NCBI GenBank assembly: GCA_023250195.1
Contig: JAHFBF010000003.1
Span: 310,001-374,000 of the forward strand
DNA length: 64,000 nt
Direction of reading: 5' to 3'
From: Candidatus Melainabacteria bacterium
GTDB lineage: Bacteria; Cyanobacteriota; Vampirovibrionia; 2-02-FULL-35-15
Shown piece after piece: positions 8,028-16,878 of this stretch (position 1 is its first letter; every line of letters starts with the position of its first letter). The notes beneath the pieces are model-generated. The model had not been told where the DNA came from and searched no databases. It saw nothing but the letters and a program-made list of their open reading frames with translations. The translations under genes were made by a program, and so were the position numbers.

Positions 8028-9325
8028 TATGTTATTGAATCTAGAGATTGTTTATAAGCTTCAAGAGTTTTTTTAATATCCTGTTCTTTATGTGCGGTTG
8101 AAATAAAATTGGACTCAAACTGACTTGGAGTTAGATAAATTCCATTAGAAAGCATATTTTTAAAAAACTGTCCAAATAGTTTTGTGTTTGCTTTCTTTGA
8201 TGAATTTGAATCATATACTCTTGTTTCACAGAAAAATATGGTAAACATTGAGCCTGCTCGGTTAATCTGGAGCTTGATTCCTTTTTCTTCATTTATTTTC
8301 TTGATTCCATCGCAAAGCATGGAGCCTAAATCCTCAAGACGCTTAAAAGAATCTTCAGTTAGCAGTTTTAAAGTAGCAATACCACAAGCGACTGATAAAG
8401 GATTTCCAGAAAGTGTTCCAGCCTGATACACGTTACCAACAGGAGCTAAAAGATCTAAGAACTCTTTTCTTCCTCCAACAGCCCCAATGGGCATTCCACC
8501 ACCAATAATTTTTCCCAGAACAGTAACATCCGGTGTGATTTTATATATAGTTTGTGCTCCTCCAGGTGAAAGCCTGAAACCAGTTATGACTTCATCAAAT
8601 ATTAGTAAACAGTTATGTTTTTTAGTTACATCTCTGACGCATCTTAAAAAACTTTCCTCAGGGGTTATTACTCCGCAATTTCCAACTACAGGCTCAATGA
8701 TTATGCAGGCAATTTCTTTCGGGAATTTACTTAGTGTAGTTTCTAAAATAGGGATATTGTTATATGGCAGTGTTATTGTTTCGGATGCTGTATTTTTAGT
8801 AACGCCAGCACAAACTGGTAAGCCTAATGTGGTTATTCCTGAGTTGCTTGTTGATAGGACAGAATCTGCATGACCATGGTAACAACCATCAAATTTAATT
8901 ATTTTATTTCTTCTTGTATAAGCTCTTGCTAATCTGATTGCAGTCATTACAGCTTCAGTCCCGGAATTTACAAAGCGAACTTTTTCAATAGAAGGGAAAT
9001 TGTCAATAATTATTTGAGCAAGTTCAATTTCATTCTCATGTGATGCACCATAACTAATACCTTTAGTCAGGGCCTTTTCAATTGAATCAACAACGTCTTC
9101 ATGGATATGACCGTGTATTAAAGCTCCCCAGGAATTTACAAAATCAATATATTGATTTTGATCTACATCCCAGATGTGTGCACCTTTTCCTTTTGAAATA
9201 AACAATGGTTCAAGATCTACTGCTTTAAATGATCTTACGGGGGAATTAACTCCGCCTGGAATTACTTCACAGGCTTTTTTATAAAGTTCTTGAGATTTTT
9301 TTGTATTTAGTAATAATTCCTGCAT
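8027..9325 (-). CDS. hemL: Glutamate-1-semialdehyde 2,1-aminomutase
   Basis: PLP enzyme forming 5-aminolevulinate from glutamate-1-semialdehyde in the C5 route to tetrapyrroles. The 432 residues show the family start (IPGGVNSPVRSFKAV), FVNSGTEAVMTAIRLAR, the cofactor site FDEVITGFRL and the lysine segment VTVLGKIIGGGMPIGAVGG. Length is normal. It stands alone on the minus strand. Its leader (9326-9420) is related to that of radA. A Shine-Dalgarno AGGAG lies about 12 nt before the ATG. Confidence 0.97.
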   Translation of the reverse strand: MQELLLNTKKSQELYKKACEVIPGGVNSPVRSFKAVDLEPLFISKGKGAHIWDVDQNQYIDFVNSWGALIHGHIHEDVVDSIEKALTKGISYGASHENEIELAQIIIDNFPSIEKVRFVNSGTEAVMTAIRLARAYTRRNKIIKFDGCYHGHADSVLSTSNSGITTLGLPVCAGVTKNTASETITLPYNNIPILETTLSKFPKEIACIIIEPVVGNCGVITPEESFLRCVRDVTKKHNCLLIFDEVITGFRLSPGGAQTIYKITPDVTVLGKIIGGGMPIGAVGGRKEFLDLLAPVGNVYQAGTLSGNPLSVACGIATLKLLTEDSFKRLEDLGSMLCDGIKKINEEKGIKLQINRAGSMFTIFFCETRVYDSNSSKKANTKLFGQFFKNMLSNGIYLTPSQFESNFISTAHKEQDIKKTLEAYKQSLDSIT

Positions 9326-9334
9326 AATTTATAT

Positions 9335-9420
9335 CTACTCCTCAACACGGATTTTCTAATAAAATTGTATTGTTTTATAAAGTGCTCCTAGTCTGCTTAG
9401 TTTATCATTATTCTACTTGA
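9335..9420 (-). promoter_or_regulatory. Leader repeat family 2, copy upstream of hemL
   Basis: On the minus strand this leader contains a hairpin centred on ATTTTATTAGAAAAT and, further 5', a block resembling the leader before radA (49453-49560): AGGAGTACTCTGCAAAG there, AGGAGCACTTTATAAAAC here. The hairpin is imperfect in this copy. Confidence 0.5.
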
Positions 9421-9446
9421 GTTATGCATGCTCAGTACTTGAATTT

Positions 9447-10172
9447 TCACTGAAGATTAACTGTGTACATTCTTACCGGATTTGCAGGTCTATCACTTCC
9501 AGGGTATGCGGGTTTAGAATCTTTTATAATTGCTTTAACTGTTTCAAGTGTATCGTCAGTGACTTGTCCAAAGACCGCATAGCCGTAAGGATCAACTCCA
9601 CCAGGATTTAATGATGGTAATGCCTGCAGGGCTATGAAAAATTGGCAACTTGCACTATTTGGATCTGAAGTTCTTGCCATTCCTATTCGACCGATGCGAT
9701 CAAATTTTAAATTTTGATTTGTTTCAAGCTTTATAAATCTGGGTTTACCTGTGTCAGGCTCTATGTAATTTCCTGTTCCGTCCCCAAGTGGATCCCCCCC
9801 CTGTATAACAAAGTTTTCAACTACTCTGTGAAAGACTGTCCCATTATAAAATCCCTTTTTTGCGAGATCCATGAAATTGTTTGTAGTAATAGGAGCCTCT
9901 TTTGTAAACAATTTTATTTTAATAGGTCCTTTTTCTGTTTGAATCAGTACTGTATCACTGGAAATCTTTTCTTTATTTACGATTATAGATTCATTTTTTA
10001 AGGTTTCTTTTGGAGCTTCTGTTTTTGTGTCTTTTTTCATCTTTGTTGGATTGGTTGTGGCTGGTGTTTCCTTTGCATCATATTTTGAGTAAGTAAAACT
10101 GAAGAATAAGAATGTAAGAATAAGTATTATTGAAAAGCTTTGATTTAAATAATTAGAACCCTTCTCCGGCAT
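9447..10172 (-). CDS. Peptidyl-prolyl cis-trans isomerase, cyclophilin type, exported
   Basis: Proline isomerase, 241 residues. An N-terminal hydrophobic segment (SFSIILILTFLFFSFTYS, about 12-29) is a signal peptide or membrane anchor, followed by a Lys/Thr-rich linker to about residue 70. The cyclophilin domain has FHRVVENFVIQGGDPLGDGTG and FFIALQALPSLNPGG. It should act outside the cytoplasmic membrane as a folding helper. It is 8 bp downstream of rplS on the same strand, so cotranscription is likely. Confidence 0.93.
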   Translation of the reverse strand: MPEKGSNYLNQSFSIILILTFLFFSFTYSKYDAKETPATTNPTKMKKDTKTEAPKETLKNESIIVNKEKISSDTVLIQTEKGPIKIKLFTKEAPITTNNFMDLAKKGFYNGTVFHRVVENFVIQGGDPLGDGTGNYIEPDTGKPRFIKLETNQNLKFDRIGRIGMARTSDPNSASCQFFIALQALPSLNPGGVDPYGYAVFGQVTDDTLETVKAIIKDSKPAYPGSDRPANPVRMYTVNLQ

Positions 10173-10180
10173 ATTTTTAA

Positions 10181-10600
10181 TTATGTAATTTCAACCAATT
10201 TACCTTCTTCAGGAATAACTTCTTTCGGTAAACTGTTTTCAGGCTCAGCAGCAAGCCTTTCTTTTTCTTTAAGTTTTGTTGATTTACCGACTCTTTCTCT
10301 TAAATAATAAAGCTTTGCTCTTCTTGTTTTACCGGAACGAATAATTGTAATTTTTTCTATTTTAGGTGAGTGAAAGAAAAATACTCTTTCAACACCAACG
10401 CCCTGAAAAACTCTTCTTACTGTAAAAGTCTTATTAATACCGCTGCCTTTAACTTTTAGTACAACACCTTCGTAGTTTTGATTTCTTTCTTTGGTTCCTT
10501 CTTTAATTTTTACAGTGACTTTAACAGTATCTCCAACCCGAACATTAGGGAGATCTTTTTTTAATTTCGCTGCTAAAAATTCTATGATTTTCAAGTTCAT
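10181..10600 (-). CDS. rplS: 50S ribosomal protein L19
   Basis: L19 sits at the 30S-50S interface. The 139 residues contain the typical [40 protein letters not shown] and [21 protein letters not shown] tail of about 25 residues beyond the usual end is acidic and proline-bearing. The ATG at 10600 is chosen because AGGA lies 8 nt upstream and the protein then starts [17 protein letters not shown] five codons earlier is possible. It is followed closely by the cyclophilin gene. Confidence 0.95.
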   Translation of the reverse strand: MNLKIIEFLAAKLKKDLPNVRVGDTVKVTVKIKEGTKERNQNYEGVVLKVKGSGINKTFTVRRVFQGVGVERVFFFHSPKIEKITIIRSGKTRRAKLYYLRERVGKSTKLKEKERLAAEPENSLPKEVIPEEGKLVEIT

Positions 10601-11081
10601 TCTAGATTCCTGCAAATACCTAAAAAGCGGTCTTTAATTGTAGCATATGAAGACTGCAAGTTATAGACCGACTCTAATTTGTCTAGCGATTTAAAGTTTG
10701 AAGATTTTTGAAATTAATTTTGCGAAAATCCCTATTATTGAATAGAGAAATAACTTATAGAACAATTTCAGGAAATTATCAATTTTTTTAATATTGGATG
10801 CTGAAGAAAATGATTTTGCTTCAGATTTTAATGAATCCAATAATGAAAAACCATTACTGTTTTCAAGGAAAGATTTAAAAGGCTGTATGTATTTTAAGTA
10901 TTGCAGAATGGTTTTTGTCTCCTGAATGTTTTTGATAATAACATAAATGATTACTCTAATCACTCTAGTTTTATAAATGTAAAGTTTTGAAGTAATTATA
11001 AGTATGAATCTTACGCAGTGGTTATTATAGGGTTTGTTCGATTTATTCGGCAGGCTTTCTTGAGAAGTAAGGATTCGTCCG
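10601..11081. other. Intergenic region rplS / rnhB
   Basis: A 481-bp region between divergent genes. It holds an unsupported 90-codon reading frame on the minus strand (10691-10963, GTG start, two hydrophobic stretches) that I do not accept as a gene with confidence. Near the rnhB side (11032-11056) is a partial copy of the CCGATTTATTCGG-type stem-loop of the hairpin-bridged leaders, without the CTTGT hairpin. No clear promoter was found. Confidence 0.5.
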
Positions 11082-11774
11082 ATGAGACAAAAGAATAACC
11101 TTTCAAAGTTAGTTAAGTTTGATAATAATATTAATAGTGCATATAAGAACCGAATTCTAATTGGGATTGATGAGGTTGGTAGAGGAGCTCTTGCTGGTCC
11201 TGTAATTGCATGCGCTTTTTCCTGGAAAATTGATATTAAAAAGATAGATAAATCAGCTCATAAAAAATTATCCAAATTAAATGATTCAAAACAATTAAAT
11301 GCCAGGGATAGAAACGAACTTTGTAAACATCTGAAAAAACATGGAAATTTTTCACTTGGATATGCATCTGTTCAGGAAATTGAAAAATTAAATGTCTTAA
11401 ATGCCACTTTTTTAGCCATGAAAAGAGCCTATGAAAAATTAATTTCTTTAATGGGTGAGATAAATCATTATGTCTTGGTCGACGGAAACAAATTCAACCC
11501 ATATATAAATTGTCCTCAGTTACCGATTATTGAAGGTGATGCAAAGTCTTCTTTAATAGCAGCAGCTTCAATAATTGCAAAAGTTTACCGTGATGAGCTT
11601 ATGGGGAGAATCTCAAAATCAAAAAAATATAAATGCTTTGGCTGGAATAAAAATGTAGGTTATGGTACTGCTTTTCATAGGAATGCAATTAAAGAAAATG
11701 GACTAACTCCGCTGCATAGGAGGTTATTTGTAAGGAAAATTCTTGCACAGAATGCTGTTTATATTTCAAAGTGA
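11082..11774 (+). CDS. rnhB: Ribonuclease HII
   Basis: Endonuclease that removes ribonucleotides and RNA primers from RNA-DNA hybrids. The 230 residues carry the family motif GIDEVGRGALAGPV with metal ligands D30 and E31, then YVLVDGN and EGDAKSSLIAAASIIAKVYRD with the remaining acidic ligands. A 25-residue polar N-terminal lead precedes the domain. AAGGA lies 9 nt before the ATG. It converges with trpE, with a short hairpin between them. Confidence 0.95.
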   Translation: MRQKNNLSKLVKFDNNINSAYKNRILIGIDEVGRGALAGPVIACAFSWKIDIKKIDKSAHKKLSKLNDSKQLNARDRNELCKHLKKHGNFSLGYASVQEIEKLNVLNATFLAMKRAYEKLISLMGEINHYVLVDGNKFNPYINCPQLPIIEGDAKSSLIAAASIIAKVYRDELMGRISKSKKYKCFGWNKNVGYGTAFHRNAIKENGLTPLHRRLFVRKILAQNAVYISK

Positions 11775-11775
11775 G

Positions 11776-11795
11776 GGTTTGTCTACCGACAAACC
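11776..11795 (+). terminator. Hairpin after rnhB
   Basis: Perfect 8-bp stem GGTTTGTC/GACAAACC with loop TACC directly after the rnhB stop. It lacks a U-tract, so termination is only possible, not clear. Inverted AACGCT/AGCGTT segments lie further on, up to the trpE stop. Confidence 0.4.
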
Positions 11796-11845
11796 GAACG
11801 CTGTTAAGTATCTGCCACAAAATAGCGGGGTGATCTTTGTAGCAG

Positions 11846-13297
11846 TCACCGAGCGTTGGATAAAAGACTGATAGCTTTTAATAATGCAGCTCCTTTTCTT
11901 AAGGTTTCTGCATATTCATTTTCAGGATCAGAATCAGCGACAATACCGCCGCCGGCTTGAATCTCAAGATGATCCTTATAAACAACAAATGTTCTAATAG
12001 TCATGCATGTGTTAATAGTGTCATTTAAACCAAAAAATCCTGTACATCCTCCATAAGGACCTCTTTGATCTTTTTCAAATTCTTTGATAATTTCAAGTGC
12101 TCTTACCTTTGGGGCTCCACTTAAAGTACCTGCAGGAAATGAAGCGCAGAGAAGATCAACCGATGTTTTATCTTTTTGCAGTGTGCCTTCTACAAGACTT
12201 ACCATGTGTAAAACATGTGAGTATTTTTCAATTACCATTAACTCCGGGACAGTTATTGAACCACTTTCACAGACTCTACCCAGGTCATTCCTTGCAAGGT
12301 CTACCAGCATTAAGTGTTCAGCTCCTTCTTTAGGATCGCTTGATAATTTTGATATGTTGTTTAAGTCTTCAATATCATCTTTTCCTCTTGGATATGTGCC
12401 GGCAATAGGTCTGAGAGAGGCAGTTCTTTTTCCTTTACGGGTTTCACATTTGACCATTACTTCGGGTGATGAACCTGCTATTTCAAAGTCAGGATATTTT
12501 ATGTAAAAAAGATAGGGAGAGGGGTTTATGCTTCTGAGCGCTCTATATAAGAATAATCCATCATGGTTTCCTTTTACTGTAAGTTTTTGAGAGGGTACTA
12601 CCTGAAAAATATCTCCGTTTTTAATATACTGTTTGGCTTTATTTACCATTGCTATATAATCTTCTTTTTTGAAGTTGCTTGTGTAGTTTACCTGTGACTT
12701 GTTATTGAAATCCAGTGATAGTGGCTGCAGGGTCTTTGATTGACTGAATTCTTTTTGAAGCAACTTTAATTTTTCTTTTGCTTCAACACTTTTCTTTTCT
12801 AATTCGCTCTTATCTTTTACAAGAACAAGTGAAATCAAATCTACTTTATGGAGTATGTGATCAAAAATCACAAGTTTACCGGGAAGCATAAGACATGCGT
12901 CAGGAGCTTTATTGAAAAAACTGAAATTAGTTTTTGGCTCAATCCATCGTATGTTTTCATATCCAAAATAGCCAACAAAACCTATAAAATTATTATTGTC
13001 TGCCAGTTTAATATTTTTGAATATGTTTTTTAATGCAATAAATGGATTTTTGTCTAATTCAGTCGTTTGATTATTGCTTTTGTCTTCAAGGATAGTCCTG
13101 TTATCTTTGTTTGTAAAAACTAAAATTGGCTCTGTTCCAATTAAAGAATATCTACCTATTTTTTCATTTCCTTCTACGGATTCAAGTAGAAATGAGTAAG
13201 GTCTTTTATCGCACAGTTTATAAAAAGTACTTACTGGAGTTTCCAGATCAGCCAGCAGTTCAAAGCTTTCTGATAAAACAAAGAATTCATTGCTCAT
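11846..13297 (-). CDS. trpE: Anthranilate synthase component I
   Basis: Converts chorismate to anthranilate, the first step of tryptophan synthesis, together with a glutaminase subunit not seen here. The 483 residues show the feedback-site segment FLLESVEG near residue 37, PSPYLFYIKYPDFEIAGSSPEVMVK, the chorismate-binding RPIAGTYPRG, MLVDLARNDLGR and the end AGGGIVADSDPENEYAET. The LLES motif favours TrpE over PabB. No other trp gene is adjacent. The last codons run into a short inverted repeat. Confidence 0.94.
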   Translation of the reverse strand: MSNEFFVLSESFELLADLETPVSTFYKLCDKRPYSFLLESVEGNEKIGRYSLIGTEPILVFTNKDNRTILEDKSNNQTTELDKNPFIALKNIFKNIKLADNNNFIGFVGYFGYENIRWIEPKTNFSFFNKAPDACLMLPGKLVIFDHILHKVDLISLVLVKDKSELEKKSVEAKEKLKLLQKEFSQSKTLQPLSLDFNNKSQVNYTSNFKKEDYIAMVNKAKQYIKNGDIFQVVPSQKLTVKGNHDGLFLYRALRSINPSPYLFYIKYPDFEIAGSSPEVMVKCETRKGKRTASLRPIAGTYPRGKDDIEDLNNISKLSSDPKEGAEHLMLVDLARNDLGRVCESGSITVPELMVIEKYSHVLHMVSLVEGTLQKDKTSVDLLCASFPAGTLSGAPKVRALEIIKEFEKDQRGPYGGCTGFFGLNDTINTCMTIRTFVVYKDHLEIQAGGGIVADSDPENEYAETLRKGAALLKAISLLSNAR

Positions 13298-13405
13298 GGT
13301 TATATATATTGTACAAGGTATGTAAATTATTCATAGGTTTGTCATACGAGGCTATCTCAAAAGTCCTACTATGAGCTTAATTGATTTTTTCAACATAAGG
13401 TCAAT

Positions 13406-13486
13406 TGCCATTCCCATGAAAATGGGAATCCAGATAAGTACGCTATTGTGTAACCATCTGGATTCCGGGTCAAGCCCGGAATGACA
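13406..13486. repeat. Paired-hairpin repeat, intergenic copy
   Basis: An 81-bp element of two hairpins with related ends: CATTCCCATGAAAATGGGAAT at left and GGATTCCGGGTCAAGCCCGG then AATGACA at right, joined by a spacer flanked by CCAGAT/ATCTGG. It is the same type as the in-gene copy at 42608-42681. It lies between the starts of trpE and the membrane protein gene. Confidence 0.75.
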
Positions 13487-13537
13487 TTTTATTTTATTCT
13501 CAAGTTTTCTAATAGACTCTATTGTACAATTTAATTT

Positions 13538-13963
13538 GTGAAGAAATTTTTTCAGTTAAATAGACTAATTGTTTTGTTTATTGGAATTGGACTTTTTGTC
13601 CTTGCATTTGAAATCTATTTAATGCACTATGAGCAATTATCAGTAAAAAGAATAATGTGGACACCGATAATATTTGGAAGTATTGGTGGGGCAAGTGTTA
13701 TTTTAATTTCTGGAATTTTTAACAGAATAAGTTATTATTTGTTTCTTGTAGTTATGGGGGTATCAGTTTGTGTTGGATTTTTAGGCTTATATCTTCACAA
13801 TAGGTGGAGGTTTTCAGCAATTATGAATACTTTATTTTTTCATAAGCCTTTTGACTTTGAAATATTAACTGCATATACGCCGCTGCTTGCTCCTTCTGCA
13901 TTTATTGCTATTGGTGGACTGGGAATTCTTATTGCTGTATTTGAACGGTGGGATAAGGTGTAA
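13538..13963 (+). CDS. Small polytopic membrane protein, unknown
   Basis: 141 residues starting at a GTG, with four hydrophobic segments (about 9-28, 45-65, 67-88 and 111-132). No family recognised. It ends 28 bp before the DJ-1/PfpI gene on the same strand, so they may share a transcript. The 3' half of the loop before the last segment (FHKPFDFEILTAYTP) is the longest soluble part. Confidence 0.65.
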   Translation: MKKFFQLNRLIVLFIGIGLFVLAFEIYLMHYEQLSVKRIMWTPIIFGSIGGASVILISGIFNRISYYLFLVVMGVSVCVGFLGLYLHNRWRFSAIMNTLFFHKPFDFEILTAYTPLLAPSAFIAIGGLGILIAVFERWDKV

Positions 13964-13991
13964 AATGTCTTTTTAGAGTGGAGGATTAAAT

Positions 13992-14519
13992 ATGTCAAAA
14001 AATCAAAGAGTTGCAATTTTAATTGATCAGTTATTTCAGGATTCTGAAGTAACTGATCCTAAATCTAAATTAGAAGAAGCTGGTTTTAAGGTAGATGTTA
14101 TTGGACCAAATACAAATGAAGAGTATGTAGGGAAAAAAGGTACGAAAATAAAGGCTGGCAAATCAATTGATTCTGTTTCAGCAAATGATTATGTAGGATT
14201 AGTTATTCCAGGCGGATGGGCGCCGGATAAAATGCGCATGAATGAAAAAATGGTGAATTTTATTTCTGATATAAATTCTAAGAATTATCCTATTGCATGT
14301 ATTTGTCATGGTGGTTCAATGCTTGTGGAAGCTGATATTGTGAAAGGGAAAAGACTTACAAGCTATGCAAGTATAAGAACTGATCTTATTAATGCAGGTG
14401 CCAGATGGGTTGATAAAGAAGTAATTGTTGATGGGAATCTTATAACATCCAGAACCCCGGCAGATTTGCCGGCTTTTTGTTCTGAATTGTTGAAAGCTCT
14501 TTCTTTTGTCGGGGTTTAA
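13992..14519 (+). CDS. DJ-1/PfpI family protein
   Basis: Member of the class I glutamine amidotransferase-like superfamily, whose members act as glyoxalases, deglycases or proteases. The 175 residues show LVIPGGWAPDKMR, the nucleophile elbow IACICHGG with the reactive Cys, and TSYASIRTDLINAGARWVD, typical of the PfpI/YhbO group. Cytoplasmic, probably protecting against carbonyl stress; the exact reaction cannot be deduced. A clear GTGGAGG Shine-Dalgarno precedes the ATG. Confidence 0.92.
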   Translation: MSKNQRVAILIDQLFQDSEVTDPKSKLEEAGFKVDVIGPNTNEEYVGKKGTKIKAGKSIDSVSANDYVGLVIPGGWAPDKMRMNEKMVNFISDINSKNYPIACICHGGSMLVEADIVKGKRLTSYASIRTDLINAGARWVDKEVIVDGNLITSRTPADLPAFCSELLKALSFVGV

Positions 14520-14522
14520 TGG

Positions 14523-14552
14523 TGTAGGGGCAGGTCGCGACCTGCCCCTACA
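14523..14552. repeat. 30-bp palindrome between converging genes (GTA...TAC family)
   Basis: Perfect palindrome with 15-bp arms, core 28 bp beginning GTAGGGGCAGG and ending in its complement. It sits between the stop of the DJ-1 gene and the stop of thiS, so it may end transcription from both sides. Confidence 0.8.
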
Positions 14553-14553
14553 A

Positions 14554-14781
14554 TTATCCTCCGCCAACAAAGGTAACTATTTCAAGCTGATCATTCTCTG
14601 ATAAAAATATTGAATTAAACTGATCTTTTTTTAAGATCTTTTTGTTTAGCTCTATAACAACTCGGTCTTTATTGATTTTGAATGATTCTATGAGCTTTAA
14701 AATAGAAATGTTCTGAGGTACAAATTTGTCTTCACCATTAACCTTAATTAGAATACTTGAGCTTTTGGAACTGGTTTTCAT
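14554..14781 (-). CDS. thiS: Sulfur carrier protein ThiS
   Basis: Ubiquitin-like carrier that brings sulfur for the thiazole ring of thiamine after C-terminal thiocarboxylation. 75 residues, with a beta-grasp pattern (ILIKVNGEDKFVP, VVIELNKKIL, DQLEIVTFVGGG) ending in the required Gly-Gly. No thiF, thiG or thiH is near. The 5' end overlaps the possible start of the O-antigen-ligase-like gene on the other strand. Confidence 0.85.
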   Translation of the reverse strand: MKTSSKSSSILIKVNGEDKFVPQNISILKLIESFKINKDRVVIELNKKILKKDQFNSIFLSENDQLEIVTFVGGG

Positions 14782-15919
14782 TTTCTTATTTCCGATTGGT
14801 CTTGTGACTTCTATAACTTTAACAGGGATTTTAATTTATGCCGGAGCAATATGTTTTGCTTTACTCTTTATTTTAAATCAAAAAAAGAGTTTAAATCCTT
14901 ATAGTTTTAGTGAAGTTGATATTGCTTTTTTGATTTATATATTAACTTTTGCGATAAGCCGAACTGTAAATTCTGGTATTGGGATGGGACTCCATATTTT
15001 GTTTAGAATTTGTCAGGATTATTTTGTTTATTTATGGATGGTATTTTTTCTCTCCAAGGATTCTAAACATAGTAAATTGATAAAAAATGCAATTTTAATT
15101 TCAGCTGTCATTTCGATTTTTTATGGACTTTTCCAGTTTTTTCATTTCGATTTTTTCCACAGGCAGGTAAATGTAGACAGGCTGTCCGGTTTTCATAAAA
15201 ACCCTTATACCTATGCAGGGCAGCTAATTATTTTTTTCTTTTTTCTTTTGAATGAATGGTATAGGAAAGATGAAAAATTATTCAGACTGTTATTTGCATC
15301 GCTATGTCTATTCTGCATATTAAACACTTCGGAAAGAGCTGTAATATTCGGGGTATGTGCCGGGTTGGTTTTATATATAATTCTCCAAAAAATAAAAAAC
15401 AAAGATATTGTTTCTTCTCTTTTCTTCTTTTTAACCACGATTTTTTTTACAATGACATTTCACAGGAAAGTATTTAAAAGAATAAAAAATGTTATTTTAC
15501 CAAAATCTCAACATGTGCCAAATGTAAGACTTAAGCTCTGGGGAATTGCTTTTAGTATTTGGAAGAGAAATATATTGTTTGGCAGTGGCAAATTTCCTGT
15601 TGTAGCTTATCAAGCGGCAGATTATTTCCCGATTGAATACTTAAAACACGCTCATAATATTTATCTTCAAGTATTGGTTACAAACGGATTAACAGGATTT
15701 CTTGGGTTTATTAATTTGTTCTATGCTATTTTAAAGTCAGTTGTTTACAGCCTGAAGTCCAATAAATATGCCAGTAGTTTGATGTCAGTACTTTTGGCTT
15801 TTTTAATTGAGGGTATTTTTGAGTGTTTTTGGAGTGATAGTGAGGTTAGATATCTGCTTCTGTATTTTATTGGATTTGTTTTGGCTAATTCATTAGAATT
15901 AAGCTCAAAGAAAGTGTAG
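14726..15919 (+). CDS. O-antigen ligase / polymerase family membrane protein (start uncertain)
   Basis: WaaL/Wzy_C-type protein that joins or polymerises surface polysaccharide on the periplasmic face. About 397 residues with ten or more hydrophobic segments, the region LSGFHKNPYTYAG and the large periplasmic loop with RLKLWGIAFSIWKRNILFGSG...HAHNIYLQVLVTNG, characteristic of the family (R and H residues). A TTG at 14726 overlaps thiS by 56 bp on the other strand. A TTG at 14765 giving MELVFIFLFPIG is a good alternative. It is followed by the exported VirB10-like gene. Confidence 0.85.
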   Translation: MSSPLTLIRILELLELVFIFLFPIGLVTSITLTGILIYAGAICFALLFILNQKKSLNPYSFSEVDIAFLIYILTFAISRTVNSGIGMGLHILFRICQDYFVYLWMVFFLSKDSKHSKLIKNAILISAVISIFYGLFQFFHFDFFHRQVNVDRLSGFHKNPYTYAGQLIIFFFFLLNEWYRKDEKLFRLLFASLCLFCILNTSERAVIFGVCAGLVLYIILQKIKNKDIVSSLFFFLTTIFFTMTFHRKVFKRIKNVILPKSQHVPNVRLKLWGIAFSIWKRNILFGSGKFPVVAYQAADYFPIEYLKHAHNIYLQVLVTNGLTGFLGFINLFYAILKSVVYSLKSNKYASSLMSVLLAFLIEGIFECFWSDSEVRYLLLYFIGFVLANSLELSSKKV

Positions 15920-15933
15920 AATTATTTAAATAA

Positions 15934-16878
15934 ATGTTGCTAAACGAAAATTTAAAGATAATGAGTAATATAAATAAATTAATTTATGTTTTTTTATTTA
16001 TATTGTTTACATCGTCATTCCTGCCATTATATGCGCAGGAATCAGAGAAAAAAATTCTGGAGAAAAATTTTGATTTTGATCAACAGGAGAAACAAGATGA
16101 GCAAACTATTGATGAAGGAAGTATAAAAAAGAGAGAAGTTGAACTGGAGATAAAACCCGGGATAAAAATAGATGATGAAAATGAAACAGGTAATGGTGAT
16201 GAGGTTACTATAGATGAGGATAAAGGTGAATCAGAGCTCGAGAAAACTCCGCTTCTTAAAGGGCATATTAGCAAAGTTCCGGGTGGAACAAAGTTAAAAA
16301 TCATTTTAGAAACTCCTATTGATGAAATTACAAGCAAGGTTGATGATGAAATTAGTGCAAGAACTGCTGAAAATATTGAAATTGATGGGAATGTGATAAT
16401 TCCTGCAGGGAGTACGGTGGTTGGAAAAATTTCAGAAATTAATTTAGCGAAGCGTTTACATAAAGCAGGTAGTGTAAGAATAGAATTTAAAAACTTGACA
16501 ATGCCTGACGGGACGAAGGTACCAATTTTGGCAAGTGTTTTAACCCATAGTGGTTTAATTAAAGGGAAATATACAAAGAAAGCTGCTTTTATCAGCAGTG
16601 CTACTATTCTTGCTCCTGCAGTAGCAGGTTTTGGAGCTGGACTTGCGGCTGAAGGCAGTCTGGTTGGGGCTGGAGTTGGTGCTTTAGTGGGGACGCTGGC
16701 TGGAGCTGGTTTATTTACATTTCAAAGAGGAAATATGGTTGATTTGAAATCTGGAGATGAATTAAATATAGAGTTAACGGAAGAAGCATTGGTGCCTTCT
16801 GCTTATGGTGAAGAAATAATTGAGACAGGTAAAGGTTTTTGCAATTTAAAAGATAGGAAATTAAAAAATGTCAAATAA
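15934..16878 (+). CDS. Exported protein with VirB10/TrbI-like domain
   Basis: 314 residues. An N-terminal signal peptide (LIYVFLFILFTSSFLPLYAQ) is followed by an acidic linker (to about residue 105). A domain resembling the VirB10/TrbI barrel comes next: VPGGTKLKIILETPI, VIIPAGSTVVGKISEI, IEFKNLTMPDGTKVPI. A glycine/alanine-rich hydrophobic stretch (about 225-265) follows. An ATG at 15961 is an equally good start. No type IV secretion genes are present, so a role in envelope structure is as likely as secretion. It overlaps the SPOR gene by 11 bp, so the two are translationally close. Confidence 0.75.
   Translation: MLLNENLKIMSNINKLIYVFLFILFTSSFLPLYAQESEKKILEKNFDFDQQEKQDEQTIDEGSIKKREVELEIKPGIKIDDENETGNGDEVTIDEDKGESELEKTPLLKGHISKVPGGTKLKIILETPIDEITSKVDDEISARTAENIEIDGNVIIPAGSTVVGKISEINLAKRLHKAGSVRIEFKNLTMPDGTKVPILASVLTHSGLIKGKYTKKAAFISSATILAPAVAGFGAGLAAEGSLVGAGVGALVGTLAGAGLFTFQRGNMVDLKSGDELNIELTEEALVPSAYGEEIIETGKGFCNLKDRKLKNVK

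Noticed and set aside
10691-10963. 90-codon minus-strand reading frame between rplS and rnhB
   Set aside because: GTG start, weak ribosome-binding site, AT-rich hydrophobic product of a kind that arises by chance; kept only as a note.
13406-13486. CRISPR or phage attachment site from the repeated hairpins
   Set aside because: No regular spacers, no cas genes, no integrase-flanked island; the elements are dispersed single copies.
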